This document shows positions 48,365 to 59,209 of a DNA stretch of 64,000 bases, one piece after another (the stretch's first letter is position 1; the number at the start of each line of letters is the position of its first letter). The stretch is from Clavelina lepadiformis (lineage: Eukaryota; Chordata; Ascidiacea; Aplousobranchia; Clavelinidae). The notes beneath the pieces are model-generated. The model ran no database searches, was not told the DNA's origin, and saw only the letters and a program-made list of their open reading frames with translations. The position numbers and the translations under genes are program-made. The stretch is from positions 27,280,001-27,344,000 of the forward strand of contig NC_135240.1 of the NCBI RefSeq assembly GCF_947623445.1, written 5' to 3'.

Positions 48365-49345
48365 TCAACTCTCAGTTTCAACCACCTGACTATGACATAA
48401 GCATTTGGTCTTACACAACCAAGCTCCAACGTAAAACATAATCGGAAGAAAACAAACTATGGCCGTTATGATCCATACTTCGCCTTTATCTATTACAGCA
48501 ATTGTGCAGTTATATTTCTTACCCCAGTCAAGCCTTGTGTAGTTCATGGAGTCGATCAAGTCACTACAAAGCAATTTATCACGTTCAATCTGATCATACA
48601 GGTCATTGGCATCACAGTATAAATTTATGCACATGGTACAGACAGTGCTGTTTGAATCACTTGTTTGATTACTTGGAAAAATTCCGCTGGCAAAGTCCCG
48701 AAAACAGTCCATAGTGTTATTTATTTTCTTCAACAACAACTTTGCTTCTTTGGTAACGTTGTAGACCTTAGTGTGATTCTTATAAGAAACATTGAAGCAG
48801 TTATCACACGTCGACTTACTCCAGATGCTAGTGACAAAGTCGTAAGTCATCAGCACAACCTGGATGTTGTCAGCCCTCAAAATTAGCTCCTTACACCCTT
48901 TCATCCCTCCTTCGCTGACATCCTTGAATATCAGTTTGTAAATCTCTTGAACTTTTACGTATTTCTCCGCACACTTCTGACAATAATGCAAAGGGCGTGC
49001 GTTTGTTACAGCACAATCAATAAAATCCGATGTTGCATTGCTGAAAGCGAACAAAAATTTCATACACTCCTTTGGTACCCTGCCTTCTGCAACGTTCACC
49101 GTTTCAGGAACGACTTCAACCCAGAACTCATTAAACGAGGAGTTAAATGCGGAAGTTTTATACTTCACGTATTTCGTTCCAGAAACTGTTCCAGGAATAA
49201 TTATAATACCAGAGAGACATTGCATGAAGACAAAACAAAAATATCCGTAAAAAATCATTTCAATCATAAAGTGCTTGTATATTGCACTCCACCCACACAA
49301 ACTTTTTACTAAAGTTCTCCTTCGTATAGCTTCAAAACAGCTCAA
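48365..49345 (-). CDS. OSTM1: OSTM1-like lysosomal membrane protein (ClC-7 beta subunit), intronless
   Basis: A single open frame of 326 residues. A hydrophobic segment at about 31-50 (after Met27) fits a signal peptide or anchor, and starting at Met27 (49267) would give a more typical signal sequence. The luminal part is Cys-rich with several N-glycosylation sequons and family landmarks: CAVTNARPLHYCQKC, then CKELILRADNIQVV, then WSKSTCDNCF, and MNYTRLDWGKKYNCT near the end. One C-terminal membrane helix (about 292-315) precedes a short cytosolic tail. OSTM1 stabilises the ClC-7 chloride/proton exchanger in lysosomes and at the osteoclast ruffled border. The human gene has introns; here there are none, so this is either lineage-specific intron loss or a retrocopy that stayed intact. 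Confidence 0.9.
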   Translation of the reverse strand: MSCFEAIRRRTLVKSLCGWSAIYKHFMIEMIFYGYFCFVFMQCLSGIIIIPGTVSGTKYVKYKTSAFNSSFNEFWVEVVPETVNVAEGRVPKECMKFLFAFSNATSDFIDCAVTNARPLHYCQKCAEKYVKVQEIYKLIFKDVSEGGMKGCKELILRADNIQVVLMTYDFVTSIWSKSTCDNCFNVSYKNHTKVYNVTKEAKLLLKKINNTMDCFRDFASGIFPSNQTSDSNSTVCTMCINLYCDANDLYDQIERDKLLCSDLIDSMNYTRLDWGKKYNCTIAVIDKGEVWIITAIVCFLPIMFYVGAWLCKTKCLCHSQVVETES

Positions 49346-50433
49346 TGCCGCAGCTTATAGTGCCAAATAAAAAGCTCATCTCATGACTTCATAGGCTTAA
49401 CCAAAACAAAGGATTTGCGGAAAAAGTTGAGGAAACGGTTGAGTCGGATAAACGGATCACGCACAGTGACTCAAAAATCCTGTCAAGATTAAGATTTCTT
49501 TGCAGTTTGTAAAATTTTCTTACCTGGAAATTTTTTTTCAATTTTGGCTTAAAGGACGATAAACTTGGCCACGATTAATCGCACAGCAGTTTAATCAAAC
49601 CGATAAAATTGCTTTCATAAAGCACAAAACGTTTACTATGTTTTTAACTTATTAGTCAATGTTTTTATGGGATTCCACCGAATAGGCACGAATATGGTAT
49701 CCAATATGGAAAATCAATTATTATACATAGTCTGCCGCAGATGATTTCATTCAATCACATGCAGTCTTATCGTTTTGTAGCAGTAATCAGATCATTGTTT
49801 GCTGAGGCGTTAATCACCATATATCCCTAATCATTTCTTTCATTATTAACTCTGTGTGAATGGAAAACAATGCCAGTTGCTGCTGACATTTGTTAATGAA
49901 CGGGAACACTGACATAGCAAAATGGGTTAAAACGCAACATTTAGGATTTGCGGCGTGCGTTGCAGTTTGCAAACACCGATACCGGAACAAACACGCATGC
50001 GTATCGCATTTGTTACGTCAACACAGACGACGGAATATATTTTATTAACTGGTTTATTTATGCGCCGCACACACAAACAATGGAATTTGTAACGCTTGAA
50101 TAGTGACATCAACAACAGCCAAGCGTGCTTCCAGAAATGTAATGTATCATCCATAATTTCCCAGTTGCACGAAGCCATAGGACGCATAACGTGATACATT
50201 GAAAGTATTGATATTCTTTTTCAACACAAATTTATTTAAGAGTTTAGTTAAAAGCTTGTTGGTTTTGGTCACGCACTTATAATAGTTCGGTTGTCTGTGG
50301 TAACAAATTCCTATCCTAAAATCATTCCAAAATAAATTATGTGTTTGTTAATAGAAAGACTGTTTACCAATATCTTCTTCTAGTCAATTTACGACATCTT
50401 TTCTTTGCACTACTGTACCAGTACTATTATACC

Positions 50434-50748
50434 CAGGGTTGCCATACCGTCCTTATTTCTAAGATTTGTCCTTATTTTAAAGGTCCGTGTCTTAGAAAAT
50501 ATGTTTGTCCTTTTTTCTAAGAAATGTCCTTATTTTCGTATTATTTTTAGGGCAGAGGTTCGTATTTTGGGCATTTTGTCACCTTTACGATACCATTTTG
50601 TACCAAAGAGATACCAAAATTATGAACATTTTTTTTTTTTTTTTTAGGAACACTGGTTGCTTTCTCTTGTTGTACACTGTTTAAGGTGGTATTCGTCTTT
50701 CATGTTCTAGTCGTCCTTATTTTTGAGTTGGGAATGATGGCAACCCTG
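50434..50748. mobile_element. hAT-type MITE inserted in copy A only
   Basis: A 315-bp element with ends CAGGGTTGCCATACCGTC and the inverted ATGATGGCAACCCTG, repeated GTCCTTATTT motifs inside, and perfect ATTATACC duplications (50426-50433 and 50749-50756). Copy B has one uninterrupted ATTATACC at 60076-60083, the empty site. Confidence 0.93.
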
Positions 50749-52551
50749 ATTATACCAAATAGTTGAGCATGAAAGTGCTCTTGTAGGTAGCAGGGTAACA
50801 CAGTGCACATACAGATAACTCCTATTTAATTAAAAACCCATTTATAATAATTACTTAATTAGTCAATCATCTTTTTACTGCAGAAATATTAAAAAAGTCT
50901 GACCAACCAACACTACATTCATCGAAATGAGTTTTCCGACACCAACTCTTCATTGATGCGATATGTGCTTGAACCATGTTTGAAGACAATCCAACTAAGT
51001 GACGTCACATTATCACCCCCCAGTGTAGCTTTTTGTAAATGGTTTTGCCAATAAATCGTTAACGAAAAAATAGTGAGAAATTTGGCTTATGTTTTATAAG
51101 TAGAAAATTGTCAGTGTTGCATTTCGAAAATAATTTTCGTAAGCATTCAAATATTTACGAGGTGTCTGCGACTTTATTTTCATGAAAATACTCTGACAAA
51201 TATTTATCTGCAACTAATTAGCTTTATACATTAATGTATTTGCCTGCAGCTGTATTGGTTTCAGAAAGTACTTGGTAATTTGTACTTCCATAACTAATTT
51301 CATATCAATAAATACTTCTCAAACTACTTCTTATTTCAGTAGTTCAAAAGGTTCTACTTCAAATTTAAGTGCAGCTTTCAAACCACAATACTTGTACTTT
51401 AGTGACTTTACTTAAGTAACTTATGTGATTAATTTAACCACCACTGGTCATTGTTTTAAAATCAATCTCAAAATACTGCTTGGATGACATTCCATAGTGA
51501 TCTATGAAGTTGCTAGCTAAACAAAACAAAAAAGGATATTTAATGTAAAGTTGGACTAATACCACACGAATGACATTGTTTATATTTGTAACCTATTTCC
51601 TGGGGAAAGAAACTGAATGCGCAAAACTGTAAAATGAAGAGGACACAAAGAAATTGCAAAAAAATACAAGTACTGTATTTAGAAATGATGCATTCAACAA
51701 AATGAGAACAACATGTGCTAGCATTGCTATGTGCAGCAAAGCAGGCGTGCTAATGTGAAAGCAGTTTCAATACTAACATTACAATAACTCTGTTTGTAAA
51801 CAAACATCAAAAATATCTTTTAAAAGGTTCACTAAACCAATTAAGGCTTTATGATCGTATCATTTACATTTAAAAGAGAATTAAGCCGTAAAACTGAAAA
51901 CATCAAATAAATTCCTGGGTAAAGTTTGACAGTCAATCAGTTTTAGAAGTAGTTGCAAGAGCTTTGGGATGGGTGCGAATTATTTTTGCATCTTGTTCAA
52001 TTGACTGCAACTATATACCGATAACTTTGCTCCCTTTGAAGAAGAATTTATATAATTCATAAAATATTGTAGTTGCTTTTATCAACATTGAAAATATTTA
52101 ATTCTTATTTTTCTTTGGTGCAAAGCAAATTTCTTGTAATATCAGATCACTCATTGCTCCGGTTGACACCTATTTTCTAAACAAGCGAATATGAGTAGCA
52201 AAAAACTACATATGATGTGAATAGAGAAATATAAAGAAAATGGAAAAATTAATTTATCAATCCAAAGACATTGCAATCAGCGAAAATCAAAAAAATGAGA
52301 CAGACATATTAAATTGGTTCATATTTTGCAATATGACTTTTGCAAATGTTTAAAAATTAAACAAGATTTTTATAGTGCAAAACATAATATTCATGGGCAA
52401 AAATAACAAATCACCAAACTAGCTTTATGTGGTAGAAATAGTAATACTAACATGACTGTACCTCTGAATATAAACAAATATTAAAACATTGCCACATCAA
52501 TATTTACAATAGATCTTATTAAAACTTAAACCAAACATTTCATTATTTCAC

Positions 52552-53056
52552 TCACCAGTGTGGATTTTTACATGTTGCTTCAAAGTACTGTTTCACGAAA
52601 ATGACTTGAAATAAACATTGCATTAACAAGAGCATTCTCCAAACATAGCAAATTGCTATTTTGTGAAAATGATTTACAACAATCCTTGCGTTAATAAAGT
52701 CTTTCCCCAGTTTGGACTTCCAAAAGGATGTTTTGTGAAAATGATTTACAGCAAACATTGCCTCGATAAGGGCGACTTTAAATATGGATTTTCGAATGTT
52801 GCTTTAAAGTACTGTTTCTCAAAAATTTCCTGAAGCAAATATCACATTGATCTGATTAACACCTAAACCAAAAATGTCATTAAAGGCTTTCTCCACTGTG
52901 GACTTTCATATGTTGCTGTAAATTGCCGTTTTCTGAAAGCGATTTAAAGCAAACATCACGATGATAAGGGCGCTCTCCAGTGTGGACAGTCATATGTTGC
53001 TTCAATTAGCCATTTCGCGAAAATGATTTGAAACAAACTTTGCATTGATAAAGGCG
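52552..53056 (-). pseudogene. Degenerate zinc-finger tail downstream of the ZNF stop codon
   Basis: Beyond the TAG at 53059-53057 the 84-bp finger units continue with recognisable HMTVHTGERPYH and HMKVHSGE, then decay through further stops and indels to about 52552. This is the former C-terminal part of the array, no longer translated. Confidence 0.8.
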
Positions 53057-55315
53057 CTATCCAGTGTGGACTTTCATATGACTTTGCAAACTGCTGCAGT
53101 GTGAAAAAGATTTGCAGCAAACTTTACATTGATAAGGCTGCTCTCCAGTGTGGACTTTCATATGTTGCTTCAAAGTGCTGTTTTGTGAAAATGATTTGCA
53201 ACAAATTTTGCATTGATAAGGACGCTCTCCAGTATGGACTTTCATATGCCTCTGCAAACTGCTGTTGTCTGAAAATGATTTGCAACAAACATTGCATTGA
53301 TAAGGTTGCTCTCCAGTGTGGACTTTCATATGCCTCTGCAAACTGCTGTTGTCTGAAAATGATTTGCAACAAAATTTGCATTGGTAAGGACGCTCTCCAG
53401 TGTGGACTTTTATATGTTGCTTCAAATTGCTGTTTCTCGAAAATGATTTGCAACAAATTTTGCATTGATAAGGGCGCTCTCCAGTGTGGACTTTCATATG
53501 ACGCTGCAAAGTGCTGTTTTGTGAAAATGATTTGCAACAAATTTTGCATTGATAAGGACGCTCTCCAGTGTGGACTTTCATATGACGTTGCACAGTGCTG
53601 CATTGTGAAAAATATTTGCAACAAACTTTGCATTGATAAGGTTGCTCTCCAGTGTGGACTTTCATATGTTGCTTTAAATTGCTGTTTACAAAAAATGACT
53701 TCAAACAAACATCACATTGATAAGGACGCTCTCCAGTGTGGACTTTCATATGTTGCTTCAAATAGCTGCTTGTTGAAAAAGATTTGCAACAAATTTTGCA
53801 TTGATAAGGTTGCTCTCCAGTGTGGACTTTCATATGTTGCTTCAAATTGCTGTTTTGCGAAAATGATTTGCAACAAACCTTGCATTGATAAGGTTTCTCT
53901 TCCGTGTGGACTTTCATATGTTGCTTTAAATTGCTGTTTTGTGAAAATGATTTGCAACAAATTTTGCATTGATAAGGTTGCTCTCCAGTGTGGACTTTCA
54001 TATGCCTCTGCAAACTGCTGTTGTCTGAAAATGATTTGCAACAAACATTACATTGATAAGGACGCTCTCCAGTGTGGACTTTCATATGTTGCTTCAAATG
54101 GTCGTTTTGCGAAAATGATTTGAAACAAACATCGCATTGATAAGGACGCTCTCCAGTGTGTACTTTCATATGACGTTGCAAATTGCTGTTTTGTGAAAAA
54201 TATTTGCAACAAACTTTGCATTGATAAGGGCGCTCTCCAGTGTGGACTTTCATATGTTGCTTTAAATTGCTGTTTACAAAAAATGACTTCAAACAAACAT
54301 CACATTGATAAGGACGCTCTCCAGTGTGGACTTTCATATGTTGCTTCAAATAGCTGTTTGTTGAAAAAGATTTGCAACAAATTTTGCATTGATAAGGTTG
54401 CTCTCCAGTGTGGACTTTCATATGTTGCTTCAAATGGTCGTTTTGCGAAAATGATTTGAAACAAACATCGCATTGATAAGGACGCTCTCCAGTGTGGACT
54501 TTCATATGTTGCTTCAAATTGCTGTTTTGCGAAAATGATTTGCAACAAACCTTGCATTGATAAGGTTTCTCTTCCGTGTGGACTTTCATATGTTGCTTTA
54601 AAGTGCTGTTTTGTGAAAATGATTTGCAACAAACTCGACATTGATACAACTTTATACTCTTGTGAGTCTTTAAATGATTTTTCATGTTTGCTTTTTCTGT
54701 AAAAGATTCATCACAAACAGTGCAACAGAAATGTATTTTGTCATTTTTAACAATTCTTGAAAACTTAACCTCGCTACATTTTCTCTTACTCTTTGTTATA
54801 TTTTTATCAGGAAATTTCGTAGCCAACATGTTGTATCCCTCATGTGAGTTTCTTCTTTTTACATTTTCAGAATCATCAACCTCACTAATGAATGTTGAAT
54901 TCCCATCATTCTCTGACTGAGGGAAAACATTATTTGACATGTGAGTAAATGTGGCATCTGTCTCATTCTGGAAAATCTCAATATTCTGCAACGACAAAGA
55001 TTTTTCTTCAAAAGCTTCAAAATGAGCTACATCTGATGCCTTCTCTGAGTGAACTTCTTGAATGCAAATGCTAGTATCAGACTCAGACAGTATAGCTGAT
55101 GGTTGCAATGTTTCTTCAAATGGCATTGCATTGTTCTTGCTTTCACTTCTACATTTTTCTGCAAGAAACTTTAAATACATATCTTCCATATTTTCTTGCA
55201 CCTTTGCAAATTCCATTTTCATATAATATCTTGTCGCATTGATTTTAATTCTTGCAAAATAAGATAATTCAATGTTTTTAAAACAATGACAAGTTATATA
55301 CGACCTGGTTGACAT
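53057..55315 (-). CDS. C2H2 zinc-finger protein with 20 tandem fingers
   Basis: A 752-residue open frame. Residues 1-190 are acidic and Ser/Glu-rich without a known effector domain (no KRAB, BTB or SCAN seen). Then come 20 C2H2 fingers of 28 residues with linkers HTGERPYQC, HTGEQPYQC or HTEEKPYQC; finger 1 (FCCTVCDESF) is the most divergent. Helix positions -1/3/6 vary little (mostly Q/N/Q, also Q/H/Q, T/Y/Q, V/N/Q, D/S/R), so DNA specificity is repetitive. Fingers 11-14 repeat the order of 3 and 5-7, pointing to block duplication. The array ends abruptly at HTG-stop. An AG lies just before the ATG, so 55315 may be an internal exon edge and upstream exons may exist; Met34 (55216) aligns with an ATG conserved in the related copy. 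It probably acts as a nuclear DNA-binding protein. It is an orphan paralogue, part of a local cluster. Confidence 0.85.
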   Translation of the reverse strand: MSTRSYITCHCFKNIELSYFARIKINATRYYMKMEFAKVQENMEDMYLKFLAEKCRSESKNNAMPFEETLQPSAILSESDTSICIQEVHSEKASDVAHFEAFEEKSLSLQNIEIFQNETDATFTHMSNNVFPQSENDGNSTFISEVDDSENVKRRNSHEGYNMLATKFPDKNITKSKRKCSEVKFSRIVKNDKIHFCCTVCDESFTEKANMKNHLKTHKSIKLYQCRVCCKSFSQNSTLKQHMKVHTEEKPYQCKVCCKSFSQNSNLKQHMKVHTGERPYQCDVCFKSFSQNDHLKQHMKVHTGEQPYQCKICCKSFSTNSYLKQHMKVHTGERPYQCDVCLKSFFVNSNLKQHMKVHTGERPYQCKVCCKYFSQNSNLQRHMKVHTGERPYQCDVCFKSFSQNDHLKQHMKVHTGERPYQCNVCCKSFSDNSSLQRHMKVHTGEQPYQCKICCKSFSQNSNLKQHMKVHTEEKPYQCKVCCKSFSQNSNLKQHMKVHTGEQPYQCKICCKSFSTSSYLKQHMKVHTGERPYQCDVCLKSFFVNSNLKQHMKVHTGEQPYQCKVCCKYFSQCSTVQRHMKVHTGERPYQCKICCKSFSQNSTLQRHMKVHTGERPYQCKICCKSFSRNSNLKQHIKVHTGERPYQCKFCCKSFSDNSSLQRHMKVHTGEQPYQCNVCCKSFSDNSSLQRHMKVHTGERPYQCKICCKSFSQNSTLKQHMKVHTGEQPYQCKVCCKSFSHCSSLQSHMKVHTG

Positions 55316-55599
55316 TCTGTAGTTGCATATGATGCTGTTTATACTTATGACCTATATGCTAAGAAAGGGAATATAAATGTTAAAGCTTAAAAATGTAGAA
55401 ATACAAACAACATTTTCAAAGAATTTGCAGTTGGCAATAATCAAAATAAAATGATAAAAAACTAATTCCTAAAGTAGGTCATGTAGTGTAACTGTTGTGA
55501 ATGTTTAGAAATATTCCCTGACAAATGTGCTTTCAACTTAAAAAACTTCTCACAATGAGAACACTGGTATGGTTGCCCACTTGTGTCAATTGTCAAATG

Positions 55600-56935
55600 A
55601 CATTGCAAAATCCTGCTTAGTGAAAATGATTTCTAACAAACTTTTACACTGATAAGGGCGCTCTCCAGTGTGGACAGTCATAAGTTGCTTTAAAACTCTG
55701 TTAAGTAAAAGCGATTTACAATAAAATCCACATTGATGTGGCCAGGTTTTTTTTTAAGGTTTGGTTTGGGTGACCGCTAAGTAGTTTTAAGAGACCGCAA
55801 GTGTTTCATTTAAATACCAAAAAATAGCCATATTTGCAAGTCCAAATTTTGGGAAACCGCTGGATAAATTTGGGGGACCGTTTCGGTCCCCCAAAACACC
55901 TTAAAAAAAACACTGGATGTGGCCACATGTCCAAATCCAAAATTCTTTTACACACAGGTATCATCTACACTGTAAACATTCAATTAAAACTGCTTTAAAT
56001 AAAACAGCCAATAAAACATTTCATACCACCTGGATGACACTTCATACTTTACACTGATATGAATAAAATAATATAAAAATTTGGCAACAGATCAAAAAAT
56101 GGAAAAACTAAGGACTCATAAAAATACTTTTTTAGGTTGAATGACAAAAAAATTTTTAACTAAACAACTTCCCTTAAATATTTTATCACAGAATTGCACA
56201 AGTATGATCGTTCAATGCTACAGTATTTTTAAACCCCCACAATTGTGATTTCAACTGCTGATTTTTCAAAATGAGAACAAACTCGTGGTTTTATATAATG
56301 AGAACTCTTATATGATCCAACAAAAAGCAGCTTTGTCAAAACGTTTTGGAAAAAAACCTGTTGTTAATACGACCGCATGTCCGTGTCAGTCTTTAAATGA
56401 CTTTGATTATTGTCTAAAAAATCTATCACAAACAGTCACAAGATGACAATTGTCGGAGAATGATCAGTTTTCTTGGTAGTATTGCTTAAACAACGAATTA
56501 TTATGTTTTTATCTGGAAATTCCTTAACCAATAAGTTATATTCCTCACATTGTGATAATGTTTAAATGAAATTGCTTTTATATTCACGAAATTGTTGACC
56601 AATGAAACTGTTAGTTCATTCATTTTATTTTATGTGATTTCCTTCTTTCGTAACTGGCACACCACCTGTGAAACCTTATGGGGAAACAGTATACTTAACT
56701 TTACAATCAAGTTGTCCTCGGATGTGGCATTTGTTTTATTCCCTGACTGAGGGACAATTATCTCTAACATGTTTGTAATTGTGTCATTGTTCTTAGACTG
56801 TGATATCTCTCAATCCTCAAAAAGAAAAGCTTTCCATTCCTGAAATTCCCATATTACTCTAAATTTTTTAAAATCAGATCACTGATTGCTCTTAATACAA
56901 CGTCAATATGTCTACAACTTGGTTGACACTCAATA
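55600..56935 (-). pseudogene. Decayed zinc-finger gene relic between the two copies
   Basis: About 55620-55740 reads like one or two fingers (ACTGATAAGGGCGCTCTCCA, the family linker in reverse). After a 173-bp hAT insertion, 56380-56560 resembles the finger-1/acidic region of the intact gene (CACAAACAGT; TTTTTATCTGGAAATTCCTT), and 56870-56935 resembles its N-terminal exon (TGTCAACCAAGTTG on the minus strand). Stops and indels are everywhere. The stretch 56940-57300 is diverged but alignable with 51480-51760 of copy A. Confidence 0.7.
55743..55915. mobile_element. Short hAT-type MITE inside the zinc-finger relic, perfect 8-bp target duplication
   Basis: A 173-bp element with ends CAGGTTTTTTTTTAAGG and the inverted CAGTGTTTTTTTTAAGG, GACCG/CGGTC inside, flanked by identical GATGTGGC copies (55735-55742 and 55916-55923). 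Confidence 0.85.
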
Positions 56936-57810
56936 AGGTAAAGTAAAGGTGAAGGTAAGTTTGACAGTCAAGGTGAAGTGAGGTTTTCAAAAACATCTTG
57001 ACAAGCTTACCACTTGGATGACACTCCATAGTACACTATGAAAGTGAGAGCTAAACAAAACAAAAATTTATATTTAATGTAGTTTTTGACGGATACCACA
57101 TGAATAACACTCCATGATTATACATGACATTGCTTATATCTGTAACTTATTTGCTGGGAATGAAAATGATCGGAAAACTGTAGCAAATATTACAAGTATT
57201 CAAGGACGGTGAATTCAAAAAAACTCAAAGTAAATTGAAAACAGCATGCGCTAGCATTCCGATGTGAAGCAAAGAAGCATTGCTATGATATATAAGTCTC
57301 ATGAAGTCATTGTCTGCTTTTCTCAACCACAGATTTCATTATTTACCTTGACGGCTTATTTTCTGAAGACTAACTTCAATTAGCAGTGATAAATTTTATA
57401 ATGACTTGTTTTCCAGTGCTATAATATTTGACCAAAGTCCTTGTTGGCTTTTAAACATTACAATAAAGATGACTATCTTACAACTGAACGTCTACAAATT
57501 GATATCAAGAACGGTTACACAGGAATGACAACTATATATAGGCCTGATTATATTGAAGTTTCCTTGAACAATTACATTTAGACAAAAATTGGCACAGCAA
57601 CAGCATAAAGACGTCCACGTTGCAGCGATAATCTTAGTAGAAAAATGCATTGAACAGCTGTGCATAACTCACGCAAGATAGGCAGGCACGACTTAAAACG
57701 GGAAACAGGAAGTGATCGGCTTGCAATGCGATGCATCACTGACGCCGTGATTCGCAAAGCAGACGTCCGAAAACAAGAATTCTACACTGTATTCGACCTG
57801 TATACTATAG
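56936..57810. other. Diverged tandem-unit sequence, no gene
   Basis: The first part (to about 57300) is a diverged copy of the flank seen at 51480-51760 and 61440-61700. The rest has no recognisable content. A 73-codon frame at 57660-57881 runs into the Mutator-like element and is not credible. Confidence 0.5.
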
Positions 57811-58718
57811 GGGAGCACGACATATGGCCGCGGGAAAGTGGCCGCGAACAAACTCACCGGGGTCAACTGAACGTGACGTAAATTGACCGCAGACAAACTG
57901 ACTGTGACATAAACTGGCCGGCGATCAAATTAACCGTCGATAAATTGGCCGGCGATCAAATTAACCGGCGACAAATTGGCCGTCAAAAGGTCAAAATTTT
58001 AAACTCGGTAGTATATGATATGTAAAGTAAATATTTGTTTGTAACTATTTCCTTTGTTTTTAACAAAATTGTTTTTTATTTCAATACACATTGAAACGTT
58101 TATTGAAATAAACAGAAATATTTCCGGAAATACGAGAAATACGAGTAACAACATTAAAAGACGTTCACTGCAAAACACATATGACACTACATAATATGGG
58201 CACTAAAATTTACACAAGCTGTTATTTGACAAACAAGGAAGTTTATTGCGCAAATTGTAGGTTGTGGGCGATGCCTCTGAGAAAATCTAATATGTCACGG
58301 TTTGCAAAATCTTCAACGATGGTTATTGCAATAAGTCCATTGTTACAACATGAGATAGGCTACAACGCATTGTTTCATAATCTCATCAAACAACTCGTCT
58401 AGACTGGGAAAATGTATGTAACAATAAGAAATCTATGAATATGGGTCACCGTACAAGGGGCCAAAAAACTCTACGAGTGGCAACCTTGACTGCAATACAC
58501 ATACTGGATAGTGACTAGATAGTGAATTAGAATTTTGACCTTTTGACGGCCAATTTGTCGTCGGTTAATTTGATCGCCGGCCAATTTATCGACGGTTAAT
58601 TTGATCGCCGGCCAGTTTATGTCACAGTCAGTTTGTCTGCGGTCAATTTACGTCACGTTCAGTTGACCCCGGTGAGTTTGTTCGCGGCCACTTTCCCGCG
58701 GCCATATGTCGTGGAACC
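57811..58718. mobile_element. Mutator-like foldback element with about 190-bp inverted repeats and 9-bp target duplication
   Basis: Arms of about 190 bp (57811-58000 and 58531-58718) are near-perfect inverted copies, from GGGAGCACGACATATGG to TCAAAATTTT. They include a roughly 31-bp unit with GGCGATCAAATTAACCG repeated in tandem. The 530-bp centre has no coding. The element is flanked by identical ATACTATAG copies (57802-57810 and 58719-58727). Long inverted repeats plus a 9-bp duplication fit the Mutator superfamily; this assignment rests on structure only. Confidence 0.8.
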
Positions 58719-59209
58719 ATACTATAGATAGTATCTCCTTATTATCCCAACACTAACAACGTGATGGAAGCACGTTCTCGAAAGAAGTTTGCCATCGAGT
58801 GCCAGTCGAGGCTGTTTGTTGATCACTAAGCCTGCATCGAAAAGCACGGGAAAGATTTTGGAACTGTGACAACTCTGCTAAACAACGCAACAAAAGCTGT
58901 TTTAGCCTGCCTGCAATGATCACAGCGAATGTCGGCGGTTTTCTTTCGTTTCTTGTCGTAAATCGCGACCACTGTTATGGAACAACAACAAAGTACGTCT
59001 TGTACTGAATGACAAATCAAAAATGCTTTGCAAACAGACCGTTGCCAAATACAGTACTCCAGTACAGTACTCCAGTCAACAATTTTTGGGCGAAAACCGT
59101 TTAGGTAAAAACACCATCAAATGCAAAAGTGTATACACTGCTGAAAGGCTGGCATTTTTAAAACACAATACCTGGTCGATTGCATCTTGCAGTTTTATGT
59201 CGAAACAAT
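58719..59209. other. Unique spacer left of duplication copy B
   Basis: I see no gene or named repeat. A short direct repeat (CAGTACTCCAG, twice, near 59051-59073) is the only structure noted. Confidence 0.5.

Larger units (their letters stand above)
49567..55540. repeat. Tandem segmental duplication, copy A
   Basis: From GGCCACGATTAATCG onward this block matches the block starting at 59210 with only scattered differences. For example, about 190 bases from 51515 are identical to those from about 61468. It contains the intact zinc-finger ORF (53057-55315). It has a hAT insertion (50434-50748) that copy B lacks and lacks the pogo-like insertion of copy B. Sequence upstream of 49567 is unlike that upstream of 59210, which marks the left boundary. 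Confidence 0.9.

Noticed and set aside
49927..50199. 90-codon open frame present in both duplication copies (also 59570-59797)
   Set aside because: Its persistence is explained by recent duplication. Small indels disrupt its start region in copy B and no family features are seen.
53101..54123. 340-codon open frame on the plus strand across the zinc-finger array
   Set aside because: The 84-bp unit is a multiple of three, so any frame free of stops in one unit stays open along the array. The Cys-rich product is a shadow of the minus-strand fingers, as are the other-frame minus ORFs rich in ESPHWRA.
53057..54700. Regular repeats resembling a CRISPR array
   Set aside because: The 84-bp periodicity is coding zinc-finger sequence with no repeat-spacer pattern, and the genome is eukaryotic.
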